45,852 nt of DNA, from contig JAFECP010000005.1 in NCBI GenBank assembly GCA_018242105.1, positions 19,869 through 65,720 of the forward strand, given 5' to 3'. Positions 8,222 through 16,927 of the stretch are shown in pieces. Made by a program: the position numbers and the translations under genes. Origin of the DNA: Pseudomonadota bacterium. Lineage in GTDB: Bacteria > Pseudomonadota > Alphaproteobacteria > Micropepsales > Micropepsaceae. The notes under the pieces are model-generated. The model did not search any database and had not been told where the DNA came from. It saw nothing but the letters and a program-made list of their open reading frames with translations. Numbering within the stretch: position 1 is the first letter of the stretch; every line of letters begins with the position of its first letter.

Positions 8222-8857
8222 CTAAATCCAGCCCGTCAGGCCCTCGCGTTCATGCGTCGCGCGATAGGACGGCAGGCTTCGCACCCGCCCGGCATAGCGC
8301 TTGATATATGGCCAATCGGCGGCGGTCTTGGGCATGTCGCGTGACCAGCGCGTCAGCATGCCCGCGAGGAAGTCCACCGCCGTCAGATGCGCGCCCATCA
8401 TATAAGGCCGCTCATCGCACAGCAGCGCATCCATGCGATCCCACACCTTCTCGATGCGGATGCGCGCCTGCGCTTTCGTTGCTTCGACGTTCTGCGGCCC
8501 CGCGCCTTCATCGGAATAGAACCAAAGCCGGAACGCCGGCATCAGCGTGTTGGCGAGATACATCATCCATTGCAGATAGAGCGCGCGATCCGCCGCGCCG
8601 ATGGCAGGGGCAAGCTTTGCATCCGGATGACGTTCGGCCAGCATCATCAACAACGCTGCCGCTTCGCCATAAGCGATGCCATCCATCACCAGCGCTGGAA
8701 CATGGCCCGTCGGATTGATCCTCAGATACCCGGATTTCTTTTGATCGCCCTTCTCGAAATCGAGCGAGACGAACTCGAACGGTATGCCCAGTTCCAGCAA
8801 CATCCAGTGAACGCACATGCTGGCGGTGCCCGGCGCGCCGTAAAGCTTGTAGCTCAA
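8222..8857 (-). CDS. Glutathione S-transferase family protein
   Basis: This 211-residue cytosolic protein has an N-terminal thioredoxin-like GST domain. It contains LRINPTGHVPALVMDG, with the conserved cis-Pro segment before the glutathione gamma-Glu site, and YGEAAALLMMLAER. An all-helical C-terminal domain holds DRMDALLCDERPYMMGAHLTAVD, close to the GST N-capping box. The start is TTG 8857, overlapping the pyrF stop by 4 nt (TTGA). The substrate cannot be inferred. Its place between pyrF and trpF suggests it is carried along in the operon rather than part of tryptophan synthesis. Confidence 0.85.
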   Translation of the reverse strand: MSYKLYGAPGTASMCVHWMLLELGIPFEFVSLDFEKGDQKKSGYLRINPTGHVPALVMDGIAYGEAAALLMMLAERHPDAKLAPAIGAADRALYLQWMMYLANTLMPAFRLWFYSDEGAGPQNVEATKAQARIRIEKVWDRMDALLCDERPYMMGAHLTAVDFLAGMLTRWSRDMPKTAADWPYIKRYAGRVRSLPSYRATHEREGLTGWI

Positions 8858-9567
8858 ACTGTAGCCTTCAGATCGTCTGCTATCGCCTTCGCGGCGCTGG
8901 CTGGATCTTTTGCGGCAACGATCGGCCGGCCGATCACGAGGATATCCGCGCCTTTAGCGAGCGCTTCCGCCGGCGTCATCACGCGTTTCTGGTCCGCAAC
9001 GTCCGCGCCCGCGGGACGAATGCCCGGAACGACAAGCATGAAGCCCGAGCCAATGGCTTTGCGGATAGGTTCGATTTCATGGGCGCTGCAGACAACGCCA
9101 TCGAGACCCGACTTCTTCGTCAATTCGGCAAGCCGCAAAACTTGATCGCGCGCCGGCTTCTTCTGCCCCACCGCATCGAGGTCGCTGTCTTCAAGGCTGG
9201 TCAGCACCGTTACCGCGATCAGTTTCACATTCGGATTGACCGAAGCTGCTGCTTCCTTCGCGGCACGCATCATGGCTTCGCCGCCCGACGCGTGGATGTT
9301 GAAGATGGAGATGCCCAGCGACGCGATTGCCTTGGAGGCGCCCGCGACCGTGTTCGGAATGTCATGGAATTTGGTGTCGGCAAAAACCGGCGCGCCCAGC
9401 GCCGCGACCTGCTTGACCGCGTCCGGGCCAAGGGCCGTGATGAATTCCAGCCCGACTTTCAGGCCGCCGACATGCGGTTTGATGGATTTGGCGATCTCGA
9501 GCGCGCGGGGAAGATCGGGCGTGTCGAGAGCGGCGAAGACCGGGTTCGTGAATCGTGCAGCGCTCAT
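8854..9567 (-). CDS. pyrF: Orotidine 5'-phosphate decarboxylase
   Basis: PyrF converts OMP to UMP in the last step of pyrimidine synthesis. The 237-residue TIM barrel has the catalytic charge network in VFADTKFHDIPNTV (Asp64, Lys66, Asp69). Early FAALDTP and GLKVGLEF supply the other Asp and Lys. The C-terminal phosphate loop is VVPGIRPAG, and VIGRPIVAAKDPA is typical. It starts 62 nt after ihfB and overlaps the GST start by 4 nt. Confidence 0.97.
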   Translation of the reverse strand: MSAARFTNPVFAALDTPDLPRALEIAKSIKPHVGGLKVGLEFITALGPDAVKQVAALGAPVFADTKFHDIPNTVAGASKAIASLGISIFNIHASGGEAMMRAAKEAAASVNPNVKLIAVTVLTSLEDSDLDAVGQKKPARDQVLRLAELTKKSGLDGVVCSAHEIEPIRKAIGSGFMLVVPGIRPAGADVADQKRVMTPAEALAKGADILVIGRPIVAAKDPASAAKAIADDLKATV

Positions 9568-9629
9568 CGAGTGCGCGTCTTAAAGCGCAGCCCCGCCGGG
9601 GGCAAGTGACGCTGTATTACAGACAAAGA

Positions 9630-9926
9630 CTAGGGCGCGGCGTGACCGTTACCATTTAGCCGCTCGCGCAATTCCTTGCCGGTGCGGAAGAACGGTGCGC
9701 GCTTTTCGTCCACGGACACAGGCTCGCCCGTGCGCGGATTGCGGCCCATGCGCGATGGGCGAACCTTCACAGAGAAAGCCCCAAAGCCGCGCAATTCCAC
9801 GCGATGGCCTTCCGACAAAGCCTTTGTGATCGCGTCGAGCATCGTGGTCACGATCCGCTCGACGTCACGGTGATAAAGGTGCGGATAGCGCTGCGCCAGA
9901 CGCGCAACCAATTCTGACTTGATCAT
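9630..9926 (-). CDS. ihfB: Integration host factor subunit beta
   Basis: IHF beta pairs with IHF alpha to bend DNA at specific sites and assists sigma-54 promoters among others. The 98-residue product begins [20 protein letters not shown]. It carries the conserved [15 protein letters not shown] and the DNA-inserting beta-arm [12 protein letters not shown], whose Pro intercalates in the minor groove. Position upstream of pyrF and trpF is usual in alphaproteobacteria. The 9927-10107 gap upstream should hold its promoter; I did not find a confident one. Confidence 0.95.
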   Translation of the reverse strand: MIKSELVARLAQRYPHLYHRDVERIVTTMLDAITKALSEGHRVELRGFGAFSVKVRPSRMGRNPRTGEPVSVDEKRAPFFRTGKELRERLNGNGHAAP

Positions 9927-10107
9927 CCCCTGCCCCCGCGGGCGTCAAACCGGTTCGGACTCTGCCTTCCGGACTGAGTTAACCCTCTCATGGGGTCTGG
10001 GGGGCGTCAATTGGAGTCAAGCGAAGCGGTTGAAGGAAAAGCGCTTTTTTCAAGAAACGTGGCTTAAATCCCGCTATTTTTACGGCACAAACACGGGAGA
10101 ACCGATC

Positions 10108-10482
10108 TCAGGAAGCCTTCGCCGCCAGTGCGCAAAGCTCCGTCAGGGTCTCTGGGAGCACCCAACCTTGGGTTTCAACGATTCGTCCTTGCACGGCATC
10201 CTGGACCAGAACCTCGGAAAGAGGCCTCCCGCCGAGGCGCCGATGCAGACTCCCGGCTCCGCTGGAAGCCTTATCACCGGCAAGAACGGCCTTGCCGATC
10301 AATATCGCATCTTCCCTGTCTCCAAGTCCGAAAAGCAAACCGCCAAGCTTCCCCTTAGCCCAAGGGCTCAGCAATCTGGAGATCTCATATACAGCGCCAC
10401 CGGCGGCCCCAAGTCCCACAACCGCCCCCAGGGCTGCCAGCAGCGGGCGGCGGGAAACACCATCCTTCCATCCCTCGCTCAT
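10108..10482 (-). CDS. Short twin-arginine-signal protein paired with GMC oxidoreductase
   Basis: This 124-residue protein has an N-terminal twin-arginine signal: SRRPLL followed by a Gly/Ala-rich hydrophobic stretch (residues ~11-35). The remainder ends in QGWVLPETLTELCALAAKA, a tail I associate with small Tat proteins next to GMC enzymes. Larger partners such as gluconate 2-dehydrogenase subunit 3 play a similar role for membrane GMC dehydrogenases. ATG 10482 overlaps the GMC stop by 4 nt, which supports a two-subunit complex. The GMC enzyme itself lacks a signal, so this protein could carry it through the Tat system; that is inference. It is shorter than usual subunit 3 proteins. Confidence 0.65.
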   Translation of the reverse strand: MSEGWKDGVSRRPLLAALGAVVGLGAAGGAVYEISRLLSPWAKGKLGGLLFGLGDREDAILIGKAVLAGDKASSGAGSLHRRLGGRPLSEVLVQDAVQGRIVETQGWVLPETLTELCALAAKAS

Positions 10483-11981
10483 GGGAATAGCCCCTTGATA
10501 TGGTCCGCAAGGCGCAAGGCGAGCGCGACGAGATTCATCGTCGGATTCGAAGCGCCGCAGGTCGGGAACGTGGAACTTCCCGCGACGAACAAATTGCCAA
10601 TGCCGTGAACCTTGAGGTCGGCGTCCACAACGCCTTGCTTGGGATCGTTGTGCATGCGCGTCGTGCCGACATGGTGGTTGCCCCAATCCATCGTTTCCAG
10701 CCAGCTCTCGCGCGAGCAGCGGTCCAGATGGATCAGGCCGGTCTGCGCCGCCAGAAGTTGGCGGCCGAGTTCCTTTATCGTCTGGCGATAAAGCGCGAAA
10801 TCCTCGTCACCGATGGTCATGTGCAAATTCAGCCGCGGCATGCCGAGTGCGTCACGTGCAGATATCAGCGTCAGGCGGCGGTCTGGGTCCGGTTTCAGTT
10901 CCATGCCGCAGCCCAGTTCGTAAGCCGCCGCATCGCCACCATCGATGCCCAGCGCCGACGCCGTTGTCGCGACGACCGCTTTGCCGAAATCGTCCAACTC
11001 GATCCTGTTCTCGACCGTGGTGAGCGAGTCCATCACATGGGCGGCGCGCTTATAGTCATCGGTCACCGCGAGCGCGGCGCGGAAAATGGCTCCATCGCCA
11101 CGCTGATTGCTGGGATAGTAAGGCGCGATCGGTCCAGCGAAGACCACCAGCTTCGCAGTGTTGCGCGGCACAGGATTGTCCATGAAGAACCGGCCGACGA
11201 GGTCGTTGCCGTTTCCGACACCCTGCTTCATCACGCCATTGGAGGCGAGCAGCAGACGCACATTCTCCATCCCGCCAGTTGCGAGCACGATGTGCTTTGC
11301 CTTCACCGTAAACTTGCCGCCGGTGAGCGTGGCAACATCCAGATGATCGACGCTCTTCGCATCCGGCGTCAGCGCGATATTGGTGACGTTGGCGTGCAGC
11401 AGCGCGGTGAGATTGGATATTTGTTTCAGATCGGCGGCATAGCGCTCGCCGAAATTGGTCGGAAGCTCAGAGCCGCGCATTTTGCTGAACTGGAACCAGC
11501 TATTGTAAACGCCGCCGGCGCCGAGTGTCAGCGGCGCGCCGTATTGATCGACCCATTGCTGGCTCTTTGCTTCGTAGTCGAACGGCCCTGCTTCCACCAA
11601 GGCCTGCGCGCGCGGGTAATATGGATCGAGCGCGGTTTTCTTAAACGGCCAACCGGAATAAGGCACCCAGGAGCGCTGCTCGAAATCGCTGGCATCGAGC
11701 GGGCGGCACCATCCACCCCAATGGTTCGTGCCGCCGCCGAGATAACGCTGCCGCGTCGCGTTCAGCGGCGTATATGGCACGCCGGTCTGCGTTCCATCGT
11801 ACAGCGCCTGTGTCTTGTCGTCGAAACTGGTGCCACCGCTTTCCAGCATCAGGACCCGGATCGGCTTTCCGGCAAGCGACAGTGCCAAGGTGATGCCAGC
11901 CGGACCACCGCCGATAATCGCAAGATCGGTATCGAGAACTGTGCCCGAAGGAATGGTGCGGGCATCGGAGAACGCGCTCAA
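10479..11981 (-). CDS. GMC family FAD-dependent oxidoreductase
   Basis: This 500-residue flavoprotein has the FAD dinucleotide fold near residues 20-37 (LAIIGGGPAGITLALSLAG). The GMC segment RYLGGGTNHWGG follows, and the C-terminal active site reads WGNHHVGTTRM with His436/His437 and CGASNPTMNL with Asn479. It resembles the large subunit of periplasmic sugar or glucoside dehydrogenases of the GMC type. The substrate is not determined. The start is TTG 11981, with AAAGG about 7 nt upstream, because no ATG or GTG precedes the FAD fold. It overlaps the small Tat partner by 4 nt. Confidence 0.85.
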   Translation of the reverse strand: MSAFSDARTIPSGTVLDTDLAIIGGGPAGITLALSLAGKPIRVLMLESGGTSFDDKTQALYDGTQTGVPYTPLNATRQRYLGGGTNHWGGWCRPLDASDFEQRSWVPYSGWPFKKTALDPYYPRAQALVEAGPFDYEAKSQQWVDQYGAPLTLGAGGVYNSWFQFSKMRGSELPTNFGERYAADLKQISNLTALLHANVTNIALTPDAKSVDHLDVATLTGGKFTVKAKHIVLATGGMENVRLLLASNGVMKQGVGNGNDLVGRFFMDNPVPRNTAKLVVFAGPIAPYYPSNQRGDGAIFRAALAVTDDYKRAAHVMDSLTTVENRIELDDFGKAVVATTASALGIDGGDAAAYELGCGMELKPDPDRRLTLISARDALGMPRLNLHMTIGDEDFALYRQTIKELGRQLLAAQTGLIHLDRCSRESWLETMDWGNHHVGTTRMHNDPKQGVVDADLKVHGIGNLFVAGSSTFPTCGASNPTMNLVALALRLADHIKGLFP

Positions 11982-12121
11982 GACAAGCCTTTCGGGACGC
12001 TGCGAATGGCGTGAAGCCTAGATCGCAAAAGATGTCATGTCTTGTCGGAATTGTTGCGTAGGGGCAAGGCGAAGAAGCGAAGGCTGGCCAGCCACCCGAA
12101 GCTGCGAGCAGTTTGTTGTCT

Positions 12122-12146
12122 CCCTACGCTCCTGCGGAGCTTCGGG
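12122..12146. repeat. 25-bp imperfect palindrome near tRNA-Ala
   Basis: CCCTACGCTCC and GGAGCTTCGGG flank a 3-nt loop TGC, with 9 of 11 positions pairing. The same unit recurs at 31536-31560 with 23 of 25 bases identical, directly after tRNA-Leu. Here it lies about 30 nt beyond the tRNA-Ala 3' end. Confidence 0.7.
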
Positions 12147-12156
12147 ACACACTCTC

Positions 12157-12171
12157 CGCTGCTTCGCAGCG
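12157..12171 (-). other. Hairpin just downstream of tRNA-Ala
   Basis: CGCTGC-TTC-GCAGCG forms a perfect 6-bp stem 5 nt beyond the encoded CCA of tRNA-Ala. There is no T run after it on the tRNA strand, so it may mark processing or a weak transcription stop. Confidence 0.4.
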
Positions 12172-12176
12172 TAAGG

Positions 12177-12252
12177 TGGTGGAGCCAAGCGGGATCGAAC
12201 CGCTGACCTCCTGCATGCCATGCAGGCGCTCTCCCAGCTGAGCTATGGCCCC
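12177..12252 (-). tRNA. tRNA-Ala (anticodon GGC)
   Basis: The 76-nt cloverleaf has acceptor stem GGGGCCA/TGGCTCC, including the G3:U70 wobble pair that is the alanine identity element. The D arm is GCTC...GAGC. The anticodon stem CCTGC/GCAGG has loop ATGGCAT with anticodon GGC. The T arm is AGCGG-TTCGATC-CCGCT. ACCA is encoded at the 3' end. It sits 37 nt downstream of the FYDLN gene on the same strand. Confidence 0.97.
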
Positions 12253-12262
12253 AATCGCAGCC

Positions 12263-12282
12263 TTCCGGTCTGGGGACCGGAA
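12263..12282 (-). other. Stem-loop between FYDLN gene and tRNA-Ala
   Basis: TTCCGGTC and GACCGGAA form an 8-bp perfect stem with loop TGGG in the 37-nt gap between the FYDLN stop and the tRNA 5' end. No T tract follows in the minus direction. A 5' processing or attenuation role is possible. Confidence 0.4.
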
Positions 12283-12289
12283 ACGAACT

Positions 12290-12790
12290 TTAACGTTCGT
12301 CTTTTTCGATATCAGCGTCGATGATGCCGCTGACGTCGTCGTTCTCGTCTTCTTCTTCCTCGAGGAGACTGTTGTCTTCCTCTTCATCGTCACCGAGTTC
12401 GTCATCGAGATCTTCGATGTCGTCGGCAGCATCCGCATCGACAACGGACATACCAGCACCTTCGGCTTCCGTTTCGGTGTCGGGTGTCTCTTCCTCTTCG
12501 TCCTCATCGTCATCCGAGGCGACGATCAGCGGAGTTTCCTCGACCTCACCCTCGTCTTCGGCCTCCTCGGCCTCGACTTCCTCGTTCTCATCCTCATCGT
12601 CCTCATCGCGCTCAACGACGGCGGCGGGAGCGGCAGGCTCAGGCGTGCGCGGGCGGCGCTGCTTGTACAGCGACTCAGGCTCGAAGCTGAATTCGCACTT
12701 CGGGCATTCGATGGGACGTTTCTCAAGGTCGTAAAAACGCGCGCCGCAAGAGGGGCACACGCGCTTAATTCCCAGATCAGCCTTGACCAA
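12290..12790 (-). CDS. FYDLN-acid / TIGR02300 family protein
   Basis: The N-terminus of this 166-residue protein is a zinc-ribbon-like unit, [11 protein letters not shown] ... CPKC (Cys12, 15, 29, 32). It contains the FYDLEKRP motif that names the TIGR02300 (FYDLN acid) family. The rest is a very acidic, low-complexity tail of Glu and Asp runs, surely disordered. I prefer TTG 12790, with GGAAG 7 nt upstream, because it gives the family's usual short lead to [11 protein letters not shown] and leaves 86 bp to divergent aroA. GTG 12841 would add 17 residues. The function of the family is unknown. Its place beside aroA is conserved in alphaproteobacteria. Confidence 0.85.
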   Translation of the reverse strand: MVKADLGIKRVCPSCGARFYDLEKRPIECPKCEFSFEPESLYKQRRPRTPEPAAPAAVVERDEDDEDENEEVEAEEAEDEGEVEETPLIVASDDDEDEEEETPDTETEAEGAGMSVVDADAADDIEDLDDELGDDEEEDNSLLEEEEDENDDVSGIIDADIEKDER

Positions 12791-12876
12791 AGTTACACTT
12801 CCCGCGTTCAGTCCGGTTTCGGAGGCCGGGTCGTTTGCCACTTATCGGCCCCCCTGTCAAAGGCCGAAATAACCCT

Positions 12877-14217
12877 ATGAATACCTCTCCCGTCACACGG
12901 CCTTTGAGCGCCCGCCGGTCAGGCCCTTTGCAGGGAAAAGCGCTGGTTCCCGGCGACAAATCCATCTCCCACCGGTCCCTCATTTTGGGCGCGCTCGCCG
13001 TGGGCGAGACAAGGATTTCCGGCCTGCTGGAAGCAGAGGATGTGCTGAACACCGCCAAAGTTATGCGCCAGTTTGGGGCTGACGCGCAGCGGAGTGGCGA
13101 TGGCCAATGGAGCATTTGGGGAACCGGCGTTGGCGGATGGGCGCAACCGGCGGAAGATCTCGATTTCGGCAATTCCGGCACCGGCTCACGGCTTGTCATG
13201 GGCGCGATGGCCACGTCGCCGATCACTGCGGTCTTCACCGGCGATGCGAGCCTGCGCGGCCGGCCGATGAAGCGCGTTCTGGAACCTCTGGAGAAGTTCG
13301 GCGCGACCTGGACCGCCCGTGATGGCGGCTTGATGCCGTTGACGCTGCACGGCACGGATCGGCCGATCTGCATCGACTATGATGTGAAGGTCGCGTCCGC
13401 GCAGGTGAAGTCCGCCTTGTTGCTGGCGGCGTTGAACGCGCCGGGCCGCACGCGCATTACGCAGAGCGCCCTCACCCGCGATCACACAGAGAAGATGTTG
13501 AAAGCCTTCGGCGCGGACATCTCGGTCGAACGGACCAAAGACGGCGAAACCATTACGTTGATGGGCGAAGCCGAATTGAAACCTTGTGCCATCGAAGTCC
13601 CGCGTGATCCCTCTTCCGCCGCATTCCCGCTTGTCGCGGCGCTGATTGTGCCGGGTTCGGAAGTCGTGATCCCGAATGTGCTGCTCAATGAACGCCGTAT
13701 CGGATTGATCGACACACTGAAAGAGATGGGCGCGGACATCACCGTCACCCATCCGCGCGAAAGCGGCGGAGAGAAGATCGGCGATCTCATCGCACGATAT
13801 TCGGAACTGACCGGTATCGAGGTTCCCCCCGAACGCGCGCCCGCGATGATCGATGAATATCCGATCCTCGCCATCGCCGCGGCTTTCGCCAGTGGCCGCA
13901 CCACGATGCGTGGGCTGGAAGAGCTGCGCGTCAAGGAAAGCGACCGGCTGTCCGCCATCATCAACGGGCTACGTGAGAACGGCGTGACGGTCGAAGAATC
14001 CGAAGACGGAATGGTTGTCGAAGGTGGCGCCGTTCCGGGCGGGGGCCGCGTGACCACCCATATGGATCACCGCATCGCCATGTCATTCCTCATCATGGGC
14101 CTGGCAACGGAGAAGGACGTTTGCGTGGACGATATTTCCATGATCGCGACGAGCTTCCCGCAATTCGAAAATCTCATGCGCGACCTCGGCGCCGACTTTC
14201 TGCTGGTGAACGAATGA
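12877..14217 (+). CDS. aroA: EPSP synthase (3-phosphoshikimate 1-carboxyvinyltransferase)
   Basis: AroA joins shikimate 3-phosphate and PEP in the pathway to chorismate. The 446-residue protein matches the class II, CP4-like form in segments such as [46 protein letters not shown] and [15 protein letters not shown]. The loop [12 protein letters not shown] has Gly101 at the position where the CP4 enzyme has the unusual Ala. The C-terminal [14 protein letters not shown] is conserved. ATG 12877 was chosen because the longer frame adds residues with no family match. The stop overlaps cmk by 4 nt. It feeds chorismate to PabB and Trp enzymes encoded elsewhere in the window. Confidence 0.97.
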   Translation: MNTSPVTRPLSARRSGPLQGKALVPGDKSISHRSLILGALAVGETRISGLLEAEDVLNTAKVMRQFGADAQRSGDGQWSIWGTGVGGWAQPAEDLDFGNSGTGSRLVMGAMATSPITAVFTGDASLRGRPMKRVLEPLEKFGATWTARDGGLMPLTLHGTDRPICIDYDVKVASAQVKSALLLAALNAPGRTRITQSALTRDHTEKMLKAFGADISVERTKDGETITLMGEAELKPCAIEVPRDPSSAAFPLVAALIVPGSEVVIPNVLLNERRIGLIDTLKEMGADITVTHPRESGGEKIGDLIARYSELTGIEVPPERAPAMIDEYPILAIAAAFASGRTTMRGLEELRVKESDRLSAIINGLRENGVTVEESEDGMVVEGGAVPGGGRVTTHMDHRIAMSFLIMGLATEKDVCVDDISMIATSFPQFENLMRDLGADFLLVNE

Positions 14218-14867
14218 ACACCGTCATCGCCGTGGACGGCACCGCCGCGTCCGGCAAAGGCACGCTAGCGAAAAAGCTCGCGGCACATTTCGGATTTTAT
14301 CATCTGGATTCCGGTTCGCTCTATCGTCTGGCCGCGCTCGGCGTCATCGACGCGGGCGGCGATCCGAACAATGAAGCTGATGCCGTAAAAGCCGCGCGCG
14401 TGATCGATCCGTCCAAGACCGACGATGTGCGCCTTCGTTCGGCGGAGATCGGAAAGGCGGCGTCGCTGGTGTCGGTGTTTCCGCCGGTACGCGCCGCCCT
14501 GCTCGACTATCAGCGCGCCTTTGCCGGACGCAAGCCCGGCGCCGTCATCGATGGCCGCGATATCGGGACGGTGGTCTGCCCCGATGCGACCGCCAAGCTG
14601 TTCGTGGACGCTACCCCCGAAGTCCGTGCCCACCGCCGTTGGCTGGAACTCAAAAGCTATGGGCAGGCACCGGACGAAGCCCAAATCTTCAAGGAAATCT
14701 GCGAGCGCGATGAACGGGATACCAACCGGGCCATCTCGCCCCAGAAGCCGGCCGCCGATGCGGCCTTGCTGGATACCAGCCAACTGGGTATAGACGCGGC
14801 GTTCGCGGCCGCCCTCGCTTTGGTTCAGCCGAAGATTGAGGCGCTCAGGGCCCGCCCCAGGGGTTGA
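14214..14867 (+). CDS. cmk: Cytidylate kinase
   Basis: Cmk phosphorylates CMP and dCMP with ATP. The 217-residue product opens [20 protein letters not shown], whose P-loop GTAASGKGT is at residues 9-17. [15 protein letters not shown] is the CMP-binding segment and [15 protein letters not shown] is typical. The lid region [16 protein letters not shown] follows. ATG 14214 overlaps the aroA stop by 4 nt, and the order aroA-cmk-rpsA is widely conserved. Confidence 0.96.
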   Translation: MNTVIAVDGTAASGKGTLAKKLAAHFGFYHLDSGSLYRLAALGVIDAGGDPNNEADAVKAARVIDPSKTDDVRLRSAEIGKAASLVSVFPPVRAALLDYQRAFAGRKPGAVIDGRDIGTVVCPDATAKLFVDATPEVRAHRRWLELKSYGQAPDEAQIFKEICERDERDTNRAISPQKPAADAALLDTSQLGIDAAFAAALALVQPKIEALRARPRG

Positions 14868-15004
14868 AGGAGACCCGGCGGCGCCCACACCGAGTTGGCC
14901 CCGAAATCACTTCTGACAATCCAACCGCCCTGCGGATGCATGTCCGCATGGAAGTCCGCCGCCGACGCGCGGTCGGCACAAATGTTTTTGCAAAGGAATA
15001 TCGA

Positions 15005-16759
15005 ATGGCACGTTCTGCCACAGCCGAAACCATCGCCACCCCGAGCCGCGACGATTTCGCGGCCATGCTGGAAGCCAGCTTCCATACCCAGTCGCCGCAG
15101 GAAGGCAACGTCATCAAAGGCAAGGTCGTCGCCATCGAAAACGATTTCGCCGTCGTCGACGTCGGTTTGAAGACCGAAGGCCGCGTGGCCCTCAAAGAAT
15201 TCTCGATGCCCGGCATCCCCGCCAATGTGAATGTTGGCGATGACGTCGAGGTCTATCTGGAGCGCGTCGAGAACGCGATGGGCGAAGCCGTGCTGTCCCG
15301 CGACAAGGCGCGCCGCGAAGAAAGCTGGATCCGCCTCGAGAAGGCGTTCAACGACCAGACGCGCGTGCAGGGCGTGATCTTCGGCCGCGTGAAGGGTGGC
15401 TTCACCGTTGATCTCGACGGCGCCGTCGCGTTCCTACCCGGTTCGCAGGTGGACGTTCGCCCGATGCGCGATGTCGGCCCGATCATGAACCAGGCACAGC
15501 CGTTCCAGATCCTCAAGATGGACCGCCGCCGCGGCAACATCGTCGTCTCGCGCCGCGCCGTTCTGGAAGAGCGCCGCGCTGAGGAGCGTTCCTCGCTTGT
15601 CGCCTCGCTGCAGGAAAAGCAGATCGTCGAAGGCGTGGTGAAGAACATCACCGACTACGGCGCATTCGTGGACCTGGGCGGCGTGGACGGCCTGCTGCAC
15701 GTCACCGATATCGCGTGGCGCCGCGTCAGCCATCCGACCGAAGTTCTGAATGTCGGCCAGACGGTCCAGGTGCAGATCATCAAGATCAATCCGGACACGC
15801 AGCGCATCAGCCTTGGCATGAAGCAGTTGCAGACCGATCCGTGGGAAGGCGTTGCCGTCAAATATCCGGTCGGCGGCAAGTTCAACGGCAAAGTCACCAA
15901 CGTCACCGACTACGGCGCCTTCGTGGAACTGGAGCCGGGCGTGGAAGGCCTTGTCCATGTCAGCGAGATGAGCTGGGTGAAGAAGAACGTCGCCCCGTCC
16001 AAGATCGTCACGCCGGGCACCGACGTCGATGTGCAGGTGCTGGAAGTCGATTCCAACAAGCGCCGCATCTCGCTCGGTCTCAAGCAGACGCAGGACAACC
16101 CGTGGGAAGCGTTCTCCAAGAACCACCCGGTTGGCTCCACGATCGAAGGCGAGATCAAGTCGATCACCGAATTCGGTCTGTTCGTCGGCCTCGACAGCGA
16201 GATCGACGGCATGGTGCACCTGTCCGACCTCTCCTGGTCCAAATCCGGCGACGAAGCCGTCAAAGACTACGAGAAGGGCCAGATTGTCTCGGCGAAGGTG
16301 CTGGACGTTGACGCCGAGAAAGAACGCGTCAGCCTCGGCATCAAGCAGCTCGGCGACGATCCGATCGAGAAGGCCGGCGCCGGCGGCGGCGCGCTGAAGA
16401 AGAACCAGGTCGTCACCGTCACGGTGACGGAAGTGAACGATGGCGGCATCGAAGTCAGCCTCGCCGATGGCGTGAAAGCGTTCATTCGCCGTGCCGACCT
16501 CGCCCGCGACCGCAACGACCAGCGCCCGGAACGTTTCCAGGTTGGCAACAAGGTCGATGCGCTCGTGACTCAGATCGATAAGGCCTCGCGCCGCATCTCG
16601 CTCTCCATCAAGGCACGCGAGATCAGCGAAGAGAAGGAAGCGGTGGCCCAGTATGGCTCGTCCGATTCCGGCGCGTCGCTGGGCGACATCCTTGGCGCGG
16701 CGCTGAAGAAGCGCGGCGGCAAGAAGGCCAAAGCGGACGACGAGGACGGCGAAGAGTAA
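15005..16759 (+). CDS. rpsA: 30S ribosomal protein S1
   Basis: S1 helps mRNA bind the 30S subunit. The 584-residue protein has six S1 (OB-fold) repeats. The last four share the pattern KNITDYGAFVDLGGVDGLLH and variants near residues 200, 295, 380 and 470, with the linkers RISLGMKQL and RISLGLKQT. The start ATG 15005 has AAGGAA about 7 nt upstream. The frame is open for 47 codons earlier, but those codons are not S1-like. The 137-nt gap after cmk may hold an additional promoter or a leader used for autoregulation; I saw no decisive motif. A strong terminator follows. Confidence 0.97.
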   Translation: MARSATAETIATPSRDDFAAMLEASFHTQSPQEGNVIKGKVVAIENDFAVVDVGLKTEGRVALKEFSMPGIPANVNVGDDVEVYLERVENAMGEAVLSRDKARREESWIRLEKAFNDQTRVQGVIFGRVKGGFTVDLDGAVAFLPGSQVDVRPMRDVGPIMNQAQPFQILKMDRRRGNIVVSRRAVLEERRAEERSSLVASLQEKQIVEGVVKNITDYGAFVDLGGVDGLLHVTDIAWRRVSHPTEVLNVGQTVQVQIIKINPDTQRISLGMKQLQTDPWEGVAVKYPVGGKFNGKVTNVTDYGAFVELEPGVEGLVHVSEMSWVKKNVAPSKIVTPGTDVDVQVLEVDSNKRRISLGLKQTQDNPWEAFSKNHPVGSTIEGEIKSITEFGLFVGLDSEIDGMVHLSDLSWSKSGDEAVKDYEKGQIVSAKVLDVDAEKERVSLGIKQLGDDPIEKAGAGGGALKKNQVVTVTVTEVNDGGIEVSLADGVKAFIRRADLARDRNDQRPERFQVGNKVDALVTQIDKASRRISLSIKAREISEEKEAVAQYGSSDSGASLGDILGAALKKRGGKKAKADDEDGEE

Positions 16760-16790
16760 TCTTTCGTTCACCTTGTTCAGCAAAGACGAA

Positions 16791-16821
16791 AAGCGCCCGG
16801 CAAAACCGGGCGCTTTTTTTT
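16791..16821 (+). terminator. Rho-independent terminator of rpsA
   Basis: AAGCGCCCGG and CCGGGCGCTT form a 10-bp stem with loop CAAAA, followed by eight T residues in total. It lies 31 nt beyond the rpsA stop. Confidence 0.95.
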
Positions 16822-16927
16822 GGAAAATCCCCGAGGTGCGCGCAACCGCGTGTTTGGATTAACGCAGCGTTATCGCCCGATATTCTAGAAATTGGCGAGA
16901 GTCTATCGCCATTACTTTCGGGGACCA

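Noticed and set aside
12290-12790. Plus-strand Ser-rich frames opposite the FYDLN gene
   Set aside because: They are the complement of Glu/Asp codon runs and have no family resemblance.
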